DNA of 64,000 nucleotides from Rubrivivax sp. (GTDB lineage: Bacteria > Pseudomonadota > Gammaproteobacteria > Burkholderiales > Burkholderiaceae_C): assembly GCA_016719535.1 (NCBI GenBank), contig JADJYX010000047.1, positions 124,001-188,000 of the forward strand, given 5' to 3'. The position numbers were made by a program, and so were the translations under genes. The notes below the pieces were generated by a model. The model searched no databases. It saw only the letters and a list, made by a program, of their open reading frames with translations, and was not told where the DNA came from. This document shows, piece after piece, positions 52,839 to 62,029 of the stretch (its first letter is position 1; each line of letters starts with the position of its first letter).

Positions 52839-54025
52839 GGCGCGCTGCCCGCGAGCTGGTCGACGACCTTGATGCGGCTGCCGGCCGTGATCGCCCGTTC
52901 GCTGTAGACCACCACCTCGTCGCCGGCCTGCAGGCCCTCGAGCACCTGCACCTGACCTTCGAGGCTGGCCTGCCCGATGCGCACCGCCGCAAAGCGCGGC
53001 TTGCCGCCGTCGACGCGCCACACACCGACCCGATCGGCCTGGCGCTGCAGCGCCGGGTTGGGCACCAGCACGGCCGCGGGCGTGTCCGGCAGCGCCAGCG
53101 TCACCTCGGCCAGCTCGCCGGTGGACAGGCCGCGGGGCAGCGTGTCCAGCGACACCAGGGCCACGCGCTCCTCGGTGATGCTGTCGCTCGTGGCCTCGAC
53201 CCGGGCCACCTTGCCGGTCAGGCGCGCCGACGGGTTCGAGCGCAGCACGATCGAGGCCGGCAGTCCGGCCACCAGGCCGGCCGAGCGGCCCTGGTCCAGC
53301 CGCACCCGGATCCACAGCGACGCGGGTTCGATCACGCGCAGCACGGCCTGCCCCGCCACCACGGTGGACCCGGCCTCGGCGTCGCGGCTGATGACCACGC
53401 CGTCGGCGGGTGCCAGCAGGCGCACGTTGTCGCGCTGCTGCCGCAACCCGGCGCGCTCGGCCGCCAGGCGCTGGCTGTCCTGGCGGGCGGCGGCCACGTT
53501 GGCGTCGGCAGCGGCCACGGCCGCGGCGGCCGAGGCCTGCTCCTGCTGCTTGGCCTCGACGGCGCCGGCGCTCATGAACTTCTGTTCACCCAGCTCGACA
53601 TAGCGGCGCGCCGTGATGGCGGCCAGCTCGCTGCGCGCCAGGGCATCGCGCCGCTGCGCCTGCGCCGCCGCGACCACGCTCGCCGCGCGGGCGGCCGATG
53701 CGTCCAGCGCGGCGGCGCGCTCGTCCAGGTCCACCGGGTCCATCTCGGCCAGCAGCTGGCCGGCCCTGACCGTATCGCCGACGTCGACCAGCACCTTGCC
53801 GACGCGGCCGGCGGCGGTGGGCCCGATCAGGTAGGCGCGGCGTGCCTCGACAGTGCCGATGCCGAACAGCGACGGCGACAGGCTGCCCACCCTGGCCTGC
53901 GTCACCGTCACGCGCGTGGGTGCCAGCGGGCCGGAGCGCATGACCACATAAGCCAGCGCGGCGATCAGCAGCACGCCCAGCAGACCCAGGCCGAGCCTGC
54001 GCGATGCATTCGAGGAGATGTTCAT
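52835..54025 (-). CDS. HlyD/RND-type periplasmic adaptor
   Basis: A 396-residue membrane-fusion protein: N-terminal anchor (LGLGLLGVLLIAALAYVVM, about 11-29), biotinyl-lipoyl halves (GRVGKVLVDVGDTVRAGQLL and VRLLAPADGVVISRDAEAG) and an Ala-rich coiled coil between them (about 100-205). A beta-barrel domain follows. It links the exporter to an outer-membrane factor not present here. It overlaps tetR by four bases. Confidence 0.9.
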   Translation of the reverse strand: MNISSNASRRLGLGLLGVLLIAALAYVVMRSGPLAPTRVTVTQARVGSLSPSLFGIGTVEARRAYLIGPTAAGRVGKVLVDVGDTVRAGQLLAEMDPVDLDERAAALDASAARAASVVAAAQAQRRDALARSELAAITARRYVELGEQKFMSAGAVEAKQQEQASAAAAVAAADANVAAARQDSQRLAAERAGLRQQRDNVRLLAPADGVVISRDAEAGSTVVAGQAVLRVIEPASLWIRVRLDQGRSAGLVAGLPASIVLRSNPSARLTGKVARVEATSDSITEERVALVSLDTLPRGLSTGELAEVTLALPDTPAAVLVPNPALQRQADRVGVWRVDGGKPRFAAVRIGQASLEGQVQVLEGLQAGDEVVVYSERAITAGSRIKVVDQLAGSAP

Positions 54026-54621
54026 GGTGTGGCTCCGATGCCGTGCAGATAGAGCGCGAAGACGCCGTCCGCCTGTGACTTCATCGCCGCCGGCCGGCCC
54101 GCCAGCAGCGACTGGATGACGAGCCCCTGGACGATGCCCACGAACAGCGTGGCGGCCGCTTCCTGGTCGAGCGCCGCGGGCAGCTGCCCCGTCTTCACGC
54201 CGGCCGCGAACAGGCCCAGCAGCAGTTGCCGGTAGGGCTGCAGCAAGGCCCGGACTTCCTGCTTGACCGCAGAGTCGTTGGGCTGCTGCAGCTCGTGGAA
54301 GATGATGCGCGGCACGCCGGGGTGCGCGATCAGAAACGCCACATGGGCACGGAAGACCGCGTCCAGCGCCGCCACGGCCGAAACCTGGGTGCGCACGGCT
54401 TCGTCCAGCCTGTGCAGCAGCTGCTCCCGCACCCAGCTCATCGCTGCCAGCCAGATGGCGTCCTTGGTCGGGAAGTGCTTGAACACCGCGCCCTGGGTGA
54501 TGCCGATGGCCGCGGCGATGTCGCCGGTGGTGATGGTCACCGGACTGCTGTCACGGGCGAGCCGCAACGCGGCGGCGACGATCTCCGCCTGGCGCTCCTC
54601 GGTGGGCAGTCTGTTTTGCAT
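54022..54621 (-). CDS. TetR-family regulator of the ABC exporter
   Basis: A 199-residue TetR protein. The helix-turn-helix is TTGDIAAAIGITQGAVFKHF (about 30-49), followed by an alpha-helical ligand domain. The ATG at 54621 follows the palindrome at 54644-54667. It is first in the operon, so it would control itself and the exporter. Confidence 0.9.
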   Translation of the reverse strand: MQNRLPTEERQAEIVAAALRLARDSSPVTITTGDIAAAIGITQGAVFKHFPTKDAIWLAAMSWVREQLLHRLDEAVRTQVSAVAALDAVFRAHVAFLIAHPGVPRIIFHELQQPNDSAVKQEVRALLQPYRQLLLGLFAAGVKTGQLPAALDQEAAATLFVGIVQGLVIQSLLAGRPAAMKSQADGVFALYLHGIGATP

Positions 54622-54643
54622 GGTGATGCGAGCGCCGGTGTGT

Positions 54644-54667
54644 TGGTAAGTAATTGAATACTTGCCA
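54644..54667. promoter_or_regulatory. TetR-type operator
   Basis: Inverted repeat TGGTAAGTA-N6-TACTTGCCA with one mismatch, 23 bp before tetR. The size and position are typical of TetR self-repression. Confidence 0.6.
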
Positions 54668-54818
54668 TGATACGCCAATGCCGCGACCGGTGCTGGGCGC
54701 GATGGACGGACAAGGCGCCGCCCACCCGCTGCCGCCGGGCCCGCACCGCTGATCCGGGTCGATCAGCCGACGCAGGCCGGCACGCGGCCGACCGGGCGCG
54801 ACGTGGGCGCTGCAGCGC

Positions 54819-55991
54819 TCAGTCCGGCGCGCCAGCCGCCTGCATGCGCAGCTGCCGCTGCAGCGCGTGCACGGCGCGCTCGGCAGCGCCCACGGCGCCT
54901 TCGAGATAACCCGGCAAGTCCGGCGCGAATTCGCTGCCCGCGAGGTGCAGCCGATCGTGCCAGGGCGCTGGCAGGGCCGTCGACAGGGGCGCCGGATGCG
55001 CCGAGGCCGGCTGCGCGTCGGCGGCCGTCGCGGTCTGCGCGTCGTCCGCCCAGTCCTGCACGTGCACCGCCTGCGGCTCCAGGGCCAGCGGGCCGAACAG
55101 CCGGGCCAGTTGCGCCAGCGCCGCGTCGACCAGCGCCTGCCGCCCCATGCGCCGGCGCCAGGGGGCGGGCACGCCGACGAAGCCGAACAGCGCCGCGTGC
55201 CGGCCCTCGGCGTCGCTGGCGTCGTGCACTTCCGCCAGCGGGCCGGCCTGGCTGACGGCGCTGCCCGACAGGCCTGCCGCACGCCAGAACGGTTCGGCGT
55301 ACCGCGCCAGCAGCTTGGCCTGGCCGGCCATCCAGGTGGGGGTGTCGGCCCAGCGCTGCAGCAGCTCGCCCGGCAGCGCCGGTGACCAGCGCAGCGTCGA
55401 CGCCAGCAGCCGCGGTGGCAAGGCCAGGATCACCGAAGACGCCACCAGCGTCCCGAGCGCTGAACCGCTTTCGAATTCGACGCCGACCGTGCCGTCAGCG
55501 CCCGCGTCGAGGCCGCAGACGCGGGCGCCCAGCAGCACCCGTGTGTGCACCAGCCGTGCGCGCAGCGCGTCGGTCAGGCCGGCGCAGCCGCCGATGACGC
55601 GCATCGAGGGCGGCTGCTGCACGAAGCCGGTGGCGTGGCGGTGCACGGCCTGCGAGGGCAGCTCGACCAGGCCGGCGCCATCGCTGTGCTGCTCGAACAG
55701 CGCCAGGCCCAGCGTGCGCAGCCATTCGGCGAGGCGCGGGTTGGCTTCGGGCCAGACCCAGGCCGGGCCGAGATCGAAGCGGTGCCGGCCGTCTTCGGCG
55801 GCGACACCGAAGATGCGCCCGCCGATGCGCGCGCGGGCCTCCAGCACGGTGATGTCCAGGCCCATCCGCTCCAGCAGGTGCGCGGCCACCAGGCCGGACA
55901 AGCCAGCGCCCACGACCACCACCGGCGCGGGTGCAGCACGAGCCCTGGATAGCTGCGCCGGCCCACCGGGCCCCGGGTCCTGCACGTTCAT
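54819..55991 (-). CDS. Flavin-containing amine oxidase-like protein
   Basis: A 390-residue FAD protein. VVVVGAGLSGLVAAHLLERM (about 24-43) and LEARARIGGRI are the dinucleotide fold of monoamine/polyamine oxidases. DLGPAWVWPEANPRL follows near 73. The C-terminal LAGSEFAPDLPGYLEGAV is the FAD-pyrophosphate strand. It is shorter than most family members (about 450). No neighbour suggests its substrate. Confidence 0.85.
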   Translation of the reverse strand: MNVQDPGPGGPAQLSRARAAPAPVVVVGAGLSGLVAAHLLERMGLDITVLEARARIGGRIFGVAAEDGRHRFDLGPAWVWPEANPRLAEWLRTLGLALFEQHSDGAGLVELPSQAVHRHATGFVQQPPSMRVIGGCAGLTDALRARLVHTRVLLGARVCGLDAGADGTVGVEFESGSALGTLVASSVILALPPRLLASTLRWSPALPGELLQRWADTPTWMAGQAKLLARYAEPFWRAAGLSGSAVSQAGPLAEVHDASDAEGRHAALFGFVGVPAPWRRRMGRQALVDAALAQLARLFGPLALEPQAVHVQDWADDAQTATAADAQPASAHPAPLSTALPAPWHDRLHLAGSEFAPDLPGYLEGAVGAAERAVHALQRQLRMQAAGAPD

Positions 55992-56101
55992 GGCTGTGAC
56001 CTTAACAGCACGCCCGGCACCGGGGCGACGCCGCACGGGTGTCCTGCAGCCGGCGGGCGGCAGGATGGACTTCCAGCCGCAGGCGCGAGTCGGCCCGGCC
56101 G

Positions 56102-56344
56102 GTCGAGCGCGTGCAGCACCAGCAGGAGGCGCTGACGCACCTGGCCGGGTTGCTGCTGTCGCTGTCGGACGCCGAGACCGCGAACGCGGCTTCATCATCA
56201 CCGGCGACGAGGATTTTCTCGAACCCTACCGCGATGCGCGCGCGCTCGCTGGCCGAACTGGCGGCCTTGCGCGCGCTGGTCGGCCCGGTGCTGCCGGCCG
56301 GGCGGCTCGACGCCATCGCGGAGCCGGTGCCGGGCCCGGTCTGA
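56102..56344 (+). pseudogene. CHASE3-domain sensor fragment (frameshifted)
   Basis: Three frame-shifted pieces read as a CHASE3 sensor: VERVQHQQEALTHLAGLLLS then LSDAET in the first frame. RGFIITGDEDFLEPYRDARA follows in another, and LAELAALRALVG in the first frame again. The pattern DAETGxRGxxLTGxxxxLxPY is diagnostic of CHASE3 input domains of histidine kinases and diguanylate cyclases. No TM segment or output domain is present. Confidence 0.6.
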
Positions 56345-56533
56345 CGGGTCAGGACGCAACGGGAACGACCGCGAGCGCCAGCATGAATGGCGGGTGTGGC
56401 GACTGATCGCCTGGGCGGCTGTCCCCGCGGCTGCGGGCGCCGCGACACGGTGAGGGTGCAGCAGGCACGCCGTCGCCTGGCCCCGGCGCGCTACAGTCGG
56501 ACGGTCCGGGTCGGCCGCCGCGAAGGATGTGCG

Positions 56534-57232
56534 ATGCATCGTTTTCAGATCTACCGCTACGACCCGGACCGGGATGCGTCGCCGCGCATGCAGGCCTTCG
56601 AACTCGAGCTCGATCGCGGTGACCGCATGCTGCTCGACGCCTTGATCAGGCTGAAGGCCATCGATCCGAGCCTGAGCTTCCGGCGCTCCTGCCGTGAAGG
56701 CGTTTGCGGTTCCGACGCCATCAACATCAACGGCAGGAACGGACTGGCCTGCCTGACCAACCTGCATTCGCTGCCGGACACCGTGGTGCTGAAGCCGCTG
56801 CCGGGGCTGCCGGTGATCCGCGACCTGTTCGTCGACATGACCGGCTTCTTCGAGCAGTACCACTCGGTCCGGCCCTGGCTCGTCAACGACGATCCGCCGC
56901 CCCCGAAGGAGCGCCTGCAGTCACCGCTGGCGCGCGACGAACTCGACGGCCTCTACGAATGCATCCTGTGCGCCTGCTGTTCGAGTGCCTGCCCGAGCTA
57001 CTGGTGGAACCCGGACAAATATGTCGGCCCGGCCGGTCTGCTGCAGGCCTACCGGTTTCTGGTCGACAGCCGCGACCAGGCCAGCGGCGAGCGGCTGGAC
57101 AACCTGCTGGACCCGTACCGGCTGTTTCGCTGCCGCTCGATCCTCAACTGCACCGACGTCTGCCCGAAGGGCCTGAACCCGGCCCGGGCCATCGGCAGGA
57201 TCAAGGAGATGATGGTGCGGCGGCTGGTCTGA
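56534..57232 (+). CDS. sdhB: Succinate dehydrogenase iron-sulfur subunit (orphan)
   Basis: A 232-residue SdhB. The [2Fe-2S] ligands are in FRRSCREGVCGSD and NGLACLTN (about 55-80). The [4Fe-4S]/[3Fe-4S] cysteines are in CILCACCSSACPSYWW (about 142-157) and CRSILNCTDVCPKGLNP. All cluster cysteines look intact. Yet no sdhA, sdhC or sdhD gene is nearby, so it is an extra copy or works with subunits elsewhere. Its last 32 bp overlap the convergent gene. Confidence 0.9.
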   Translation: MHRFQIYRYDPDRDASPRMQAFELELDRGDRMLLDALIRLKAIDPSLSFRRSCREGVCGSDAININGRNGLACLTNLHSLPDTVVLKPLPGLPVIRDLFVDMTGFFEQYHSVRPWLVNDDPPPPKERLQSPLARDELDGLYECILCACCSSACPSYWWNPDKYVGPAGLLQAYRFLVDSRDQASGERLDNLLDPYRLFRCRSILNCTDVCPKGLNPARAIGRIKEMMVRRLV

Positions 57233-58469
57233 GGCCGGCCGGCTGCGGCGGGCCGCCGGCGCCCGCGCGCACCGCAAAGGCGCGCACGGTGCCGGCAACG
57301 CCCGTCACCGCGGCGAGCGTGGCGCTGTCCAGGGGCTGGCTGAGGTCGACCACCGCCACGCCGAAGCCGGCCCCGGTCTCGAGGTGCAGCTGCGAGACGT
57401 TGAGGCCGGCCAGGGCCAGCACGCCATTGAGCTGCGACATCACACCCGGCTGGTCGCGGTGGATGTGCACCAGCCGCGATGGCGCACGCAGGGCGCCGAC
57501 CGCGACCTCGGGCAGGTTGACGCTGCCGCGCACCGCGCCCAGCGTCAGGTAGTCGCGCAGCTTCTCGGACACCTCGACGCCCAGGTTGTGCTGGGCTTCG
57601 ACGGTGGAGCCGCCCACGTGCGGCGTCAGGATGACGTTGTCGAGCGCGCGCAGCGGCGACTCGAAGGCGGCCGCGTTCGACGTCGGCTCGACGGGGAAGA
57701 CGTCGATCGCCGCCCCGCGCAGGCGCTGCGCGCCGAGCGCTGCGTGCAGCGCGTCGAGGTCGACCGCGTGCCCGCGTGCGAGGTTGATCAGCACGGCGTC
57801 GGGTTTCATCTGCGCCAGGCGTTCGCCGTCGATCAGCAGCCGCGTGCGCTCGGTCTGCGGCACGTGCAGCGTGACGACGTCGGCCTCGCGCAGCAGCGCG
57901 GCCAGCGTGGCCGCCGGCGTGGCATTGCCCAGCGGCAGGCGGGCCTCGACGTCGTGGTAGACCACGCGCATGCCGATCGCTTCGGCCAGCAGCCCGGTCT
58001 GCATGCCGATCTTGCCGTAGCCGACGATGCCGAGGATCTTGCCGCGGATCTCGTTGGAGCCGCGTGCGTCCTTCAGCCACTGGCCGCGGCGCGCGGCGGC
58101 GTGGCGCTCCGGGATGCGGCGCAGCAGGTGGATGGCGTGGCCGATGACGAGCTCGGCCACCGACCGGGTGTTGGAGAAGGGGCCGTTGAAGACGACTACG
58201 CCACGCTCGCTGGCGGCCTTCAGGTCGATGTTGTTGGTGCCGGTGCAGTAGGCCCCCACCGCCAGCAGCCGCGGCGCGCGCTCGAGCAGGTCGCGCGTGA
58301 GCGCGGTGCGCGAACGCAGGCCCAGCACCTGCACGTCGGCGAGCAGGGGCCCGAGTTCGCGCGCGTCGGGGGCGTGCTTCAGGCGCAGGACTTCGGCACC
58401 GGGCACGGCGTGCAGGATCGGCGTGGCGCTGGCGTGCACGTCTTCCAGCAGCAGGATGTTCAGGCTCAT
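57201..58469 (-). CDS. serA: D-3-phosphoglycerate dehydrogenase-like protein with ACT domain
   Basis: A 422-residue 2-hydroxyacid dehydrogenase of the E. coli SerA type (410). It has GAYCTGTNNIDLKAA, NTRSVAELVIGHAIHLLRR and the NAD loop GIVGYGKIGMQTG (about 157-169). LINLARGHAVD, a catalytic His in LTPHVGGST, and a C-terminal ACT domain (HIHRDQPGVMSQLNGVLA, about 340-357) follow. The ACT domain implies serine feedback. It lies downstream of the suf genes in the same direction. Confidence 0.87.
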   Translation of the reverse strand: MSLNILLLEDVHASATPILHAVPGAEVLRLKHAPDARELGPLLADVQVLGLRSRTALTRDLLERAPRLLAVGAYCTGTNNIDLKAASERGVVVFNGPFSNTRSVAELVIGHAIHLLRRIPERHAAARRGQWLKDARGSNEIRGKILGIVGYGKIGMQTGLLAEAIGMRVVYHDVEARLPLGNATPAATLAALLREADVVTLHVPQTERTRLLIDGERLAQMKPDAVLINLARGHAVDLDALHAALGAQRLRGAAIDVFPVEPTSNAAAFESPLRALDNVILTPHVGGSTVEAQHNLGVEVSEKLRDYLTLGAVRGSVNLPEVAVGALRAPSRLVHIHRDQPGVMSQLNGVLALAGLNVSQLHLETGAGFGVAVVDLSQPLDSATLAAVTGVAGTVRAFAVRAGAGGPPQPAGLRPAAAPSSP

Positions 58470-58510
58470 GGGGTGGGTGTGCTGTGGGTCAATGGGGCGC
58501 GCACCGGCGG

Positions 58511-59065
58511 TCACAGGCCGAGGCTGAGCAGGGCGGCTTCGGACATCATCGAGCGGTCCCAGGGCGGGTCGAAGACCATGTCCACGGTGGCCTCGGCCAC
58601 CGGCGGCAGCGCCAGCACCTTGTCGCAGACCTCGTCGGCGATGGCCTCGCCCATGCCGCAGCCCGGCGCGGTCAACGTCATCTGGATGCGCACGCGGTAC
58701 CGGCCATCGTCCATCGGCAGCACGTCGCAGGCATAGACCAGGCCCAGCTCGACGATGTCGACCGGGATCTCGGGGTCGTAGCAGGTCTTCAGGGTCTGCC
58801 ACACCAGGCTGCGCACGCCCTCGGGCCCGCTGTCGGTCGGCTCCGCAGGCGCGACGGGGGCGCTGGGGATGGGCTTGCCGATGGCATCGGCGTCGGCGCC
58901 GCGCAGCCGCATCAGCTGCCCCTCGACCCACAGCGTGAACGAGCCGCCCAGGGCCTGCGTGATGCGGGCCGGCGTGCCGGCCGGCAACTCGGCCGGCCGG
59001 CCGTCGGGGATGCATTCGACCCGCACCGCGCGCTGGGTCACCACCGGCTCCGGTTGCGGCCTCAT
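58511..59065 (-). CDS. sufT: SufT-like DUF59/MIP18 Fe-S assembly factor
   Basis: A 184-residue protein. The C-terminal DUF59 domain (about 85-180) shows KTCYDPEIPVDIVELGLVYA and LTAPGCGMGEAIADEV with its conserved Cys. The N-terminal about 75 residues are the SufT-type extension. It overlaps sufU by ATGA. It is thought to help Fe-S maturation under high demand. Confidence 0.88.
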   Translation of the reverse strand: MRPQPEPVVTQRAVRVECIPDGRPAELPAGTPARITQALGGSFTLWVEGQLMRLRGADADAIGKPIPSAPVAPAEPTDSGPEGVRSLVWQTLKTCYDPEIPVDIVELGLVYACDVLPMDDGRYRVRIQMTLTAPGCGMGEAIADEVCDKVLALPPVAEATVDMVFDPPWDRSMMSEAALLSLGL

Positions 59066-59502
59066 GATGGGTCGTCCAGCGCGTGCATCAATGCGTGCCA
59101 GCCCAGCAGCGCGCATTTGATGCGGCCCGGATAGCGGCGCACGCCGGCCAGGCTGACCAGCTTGCCCAGGTGCGCGGCCTCGGGTTCGAGCTCGCCGGTG
59201 AGCACGGCGCGAAAGCGCTGCTGCAGCTGACGTGCGAGCGCCACGTCGCCCCCGTGCACGGCCTCGGTCATCATCGACGCCGAGGCGATGCAGATGGCGC
59301 AGCCCTGGCCGCTGAAGCGGATGTCCTCGATCCTTTCCTGCGCCACCTGCAGCGTCACCTGCAGGTCGTCGCCGCAGCTCGGGTTGCGGCCGCGCGCCTG
59401 GTGCGTGGGCGCCGCCAGCGTGCCGAAATGGCGCGGCGCGCGCTTGTGGTCCATCACCACGTCCTGGTAGAGGTCGAGCTCGGCCGCCGTCTGAGCGTTC
59501 AT
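59062..59502 (-). CDS. sufU: SufU-type Fe-S/zinc scaffold protein
   Basis: A 146-residue SufU. Ligand residues are Cys/Asp in RNPSCGDDLQV (about 39-49), Cys in GQGCAICIASASMM and Cys in RIKCALLGWHAL. SufU uses zinc to receive sulfur from SufS. SufS-SufU pairing is best known from Gram-positive bacteria. It overlaps sufS by four bases. Confidence 0.9.
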   Translation of the reverse strand: MNAQTAAELDLYQDVVMDHKRAPRHFGTLAAPTHQARGRNPSCGDDLQVTLQVAQERIEDIRFSGQGCAICIASASMMTEAVHGGDVALARQLQQRFRAVLTGELEPEAAHLGKLVSLAGVRRYPGRIKCALLGWHALMHALDDPS

Positions 59503-60770
59503 CGCAGCACCTTCAGCGCACGCGCCACGCCGGCCAGCAGCCGCTCGACTTCCGCATGCGTGTTGTAGAGCGCGAACGAGGCGCGCGTGGTCGGCCCCAG
59601 GCCCAGGTGCTCGAGCAGCGGCTGCGCGCAGTGGTGGCCGGTGCGCACGGCGATGCCCTGCTCGTCGAGCAGCGTGCCGATGTCGTGCGGGTGCACGCCC
59701 TCGGCCGCAAACGAGACGATGGCCGAGCCGGCGGCATCGGCCGCCAGCAGCCGGACGCCGGGCAGCGCCGCCAGGCCGGCGGCGGCATGCGCGCGCAGCG
59801 CGCCGACATGCGCGTCGATCGCGCCGCGCCCGGTGCGGTCGATGAAGTCGGCCGCCGCCGCCAGGCCGACCGCGCCGGCCACGTTGGGCGTGCCGCCCTC
59901 CAGGCGCATCGGCAAGCCGGCGAAGCTGGCTTCGGTGGCGCTGACCCAGGCCACCATGTCGCCGCCGTAGCGCAGCGGCTCCAGCCGCTCCAGCGCGGTG
60001 CGACGCCCGACGAGCGCACCGGTGCCCATCGGTCCGTACATCTTGTGGCCCGAGAAGGCCATGAAGTCGCAGGCCAGCGCCGACAGGTCGGGCACGGCAT
60101 GGGCGACCGACTGCGCGGCGTCCAGCACGGTGAGCGCGCCCGCCCCGGCAGCCAGCGCCAGCAGGGCCTCGAAGGGCGGGCGCTCGCCGGTGGCATTGGC
60201 GCAGGCGGTGACGGCGAAGACCCGCGTGCGCGGCGTCAGCAGCCGGGCCAGGTCCGCGACATGCAGCCGCCCCTGCGCGTCGGGCATGAGGATGCGCAGC
60301 CGCGCGCCGACGCGCCGCGCCGCCTGCTGCCAGGGCACCAGGTTGGCGTGGTGTTCGAGGCCGCTGACGACGATCTCGTCGCCGGGCTGGATGAACGCGG
60401 GCCGGGCCCCCGGCGTGGACAGGCCATGCGCCACCAGGTTGAGCGCGTCGGTGGTGCCCGAGGTAAAGATCAGCTCATGCGCCGCACCCGCACCGACGAA
60501 GCGCTTGAGCGTGCTGCGCGCCTGTTCGAAGGCATCGGTGGCGCGCTGGCTCAGCGTGTGCACGCCGCGGTGGATGTTGGCGCGGTCGTGCTGCTCGAAG
60601 TGGCGCATGGCGCGCTGCACCGCCAGCGGCAGCTGCGTGGTGGCCGCGTTGTCCAGGTAGGCCAGCGGCGCGCCGCGGATCGACTGCGCCAGCACGGGAA
60701 ACCGGGCGCGCAAGCGCGCGAGGCCGGCACCGCCCAGGCCCGCGTGCAGCAGGGTGTGCGCATCACCCAT
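59499..60770 (-). CDS. sufS: SufS cysteine desulfurase
   Basis: A 423-residue group II desulfurase. PLP Lys in FMAFSGHKMYGPMGTG (about 241), sulfur-carrying Cys in IAVRTGHHCAQPLLEHLG (about 377). NAATTQLP and RGVHTLSQRATDAFE are family motifs. It provides persulfide to SufU for the SufBCD scaffold. It overlaps sufD by eight bases. Confidence 0.92.
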   Translation of the reverse strand: MGDAHTLLHAGLGGAGLARLRARFPVLAQSIRGAPLAYLDNAATTQLPLAVQRAMRHFEQHDRANIHRGVHTLSQRATDAFEQARSTLKRFVGAGAAHELIFTSGTTDALNLVAHGLSTPGARPAFIQPGDEIVVSGLEHHANLVPWQQAARRVGARLRILMPDAQGRLHVADLARLLTPRTRVFAVTACANATGERPPFEALLALAAGAGALTVLDAAQSVAHAVPDLSALACDFMAFSGHKMYGPMGTGALVGRRTALERLEPLRYGGDMVAWVSATEASFAGLPMRLEGGTPNVAGAVGLAAAADFIDRTGRGAIDAHVGALRAHAAAGLAALPGVRLLAADAAGSAIVSFAAEGVHPHDIGTLLDEQGIAVRTGHHCAQPLLEHLGLGPTTRASFALYNTHAEVERLLAGVARALKVLR

Positions 60771-62025
60771 GGCCGGCGTCCGGGCCGGGGGCCAGATGGC
60801 GGGCCACGGCCTCGCGCAGCAGGCGGTCGGTGTGCAGCGCCTGCAGCAGTGGCTCGTCGTCGAAGCAGCGCTGCAGCAGTGCGCCGGCCATGCCCTGCAC
60901 GATCAGGCTGCGGGCGCTGCGCTCGTCGAGGCCGCGCTGGCGCGCATAGAACAGGGCCTCGTCGGACAAGGCGCCCCAGGTGGCGCCATGGGCGGCCTGC
61001 ACCTGGTCGTGGTGGATCTCCAGGTGCGGCCGCAGCACCAGCTTCGGCTGGCCGCCGGTGGGGATGCCGACGAGGCGCTGGCGCACGTCGGCCTGCGCGG
61101 CGCCGGGCGCGATGCGCGTGTGCGCATTCACGACGGCGTGCGCCGATCCGCTGGCCAGCGCAAGGTCTTCGATGGCACTGGTGGTCTGCGCGGCGCCATG
61201 CAGCAGGCGCACCTGGTGTTCCAGCGTCGAATCGGCCGCCAGCAGCAGGGCGGCGCTGCGCGCCACCGCCCCTTCGGCCTGCAGGTCGACCACGCTGCGC
61301 TGCAGGTGGTAGCGGCTGCCCGAGGCGAGCAGCGCCTGCGCATAGCGCGCGCCGCGGCCGAGCCTGGCGTGCAGGTGGTGCGCGATGCAGTCGGCGGCAC
61401 CCGGCGCGGCGATGCGCAGGTGCTGCAGCGTGGCGCCCGCGCCCAGCACGATGTGGGCCTGCAGGTTCTGCACCACGGGCTGCCGGCAGCAGGCCATCGC
61501 CTGCCGATCGTGCGTCTCGACCAGCACGCAGTGCACGCCCGCGAGCACCTCGATCACCAGCAGCGGCGCCTCGACGGCGCTGCGCGGCTGGTGGCGCAGC
61601 TGCAGCCAGACGGTCTCGGTCGGGCCGCGCTCTGCCCCGGGCGTGCCGCCGATGCGCAGCCGCAGACCCTGCCGGCACAACGCACGGTGGGCCCAGGCAA
61701 AGGGCGCGGCGTCACCGTCGGCGGCGTCGGCCGCAGCCCCCGGCGCCGGCAGGCCGGCCCACAGCTCGGCGCGCTGCTCGGCGTCGCCTGCATCCAGCCA
61801 GCGGGCATCGACGCGGCCTTGCGGGCTGTGGCCGATGGGGTGCAGCGTCCAGCCGGCGCCGGCCAGCGGATGGGCTTCGCAGCCGGGATCATCGGCCCCG
61901 TCGCCCAGCCACACCGCCGCAGCGGGCGGCGGCAGGTGGCGGAAGGCTTCGGCCTGGCGGGCGATCCAGCCATGCGTGTGCAGCTGGTGGCGGGCGGCCA
62001 GGCGATCGGCGCGGGCGCTGTCCAT
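60763..62025 (-). CDS. sufD: SufD scaffold subunit
   Basis: A 420-residue SufD. The C-terminal beta-helix has HTRIAPGAAQADVRQRLVGI and HLEIHHDQVQAAHGATWGAL (about 295-335), with the family's conserved His, then DEALFYARQRGLDERSARSLI. The N-terminal half is weakly conserved, as usual. The ATG at 62025 leaves 4 bases to the sufC stop. Confidence 0.9.
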   Translation of the reverse strand: MDSARADRLAARHQLHTHGWIARQAEAFRHLPPPAAAVWLGDGADDPGCEAHPLAGAGWTLHPIGHSPQGRVDARWLDAGDAEQRAELWAGLPAPGAAADAADGDAAPFAWAHRALCRQGLRLRIGGTPGAERGPTETVWLQLRHQPRSAVEAPLLVIEVLAGVHCVLVETHDRQAMACCRQPVVQNLQAHIVLGAGATLQHLRIAAPGAADCIAHHLHARLGRGARYAQALLASGSRYHLQRSVVDLQAEGAVARSAALLLAADSTLEHQVRLLHGAAQTTSAIEDLALASGSAHAVVNAHTRIAPGAAQADVRQRLVGIPTGGQPKLVLRPHLEIHHDQVQAAHGATWGALSDEALFYARQRGLDERSARSLIVQGMAGALLQRCFDDEPLLQALHTDRLLREAVARHLAPGPDAGHG

Positions 62026-62029
62026 GGCC

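Noticed and set aside
50907..52907. 666-codon plus-strand frame across the ABC exporter
   Set aside because: Antisense shadow; the minus strand encodes Walker motifs and an FtsX permease.
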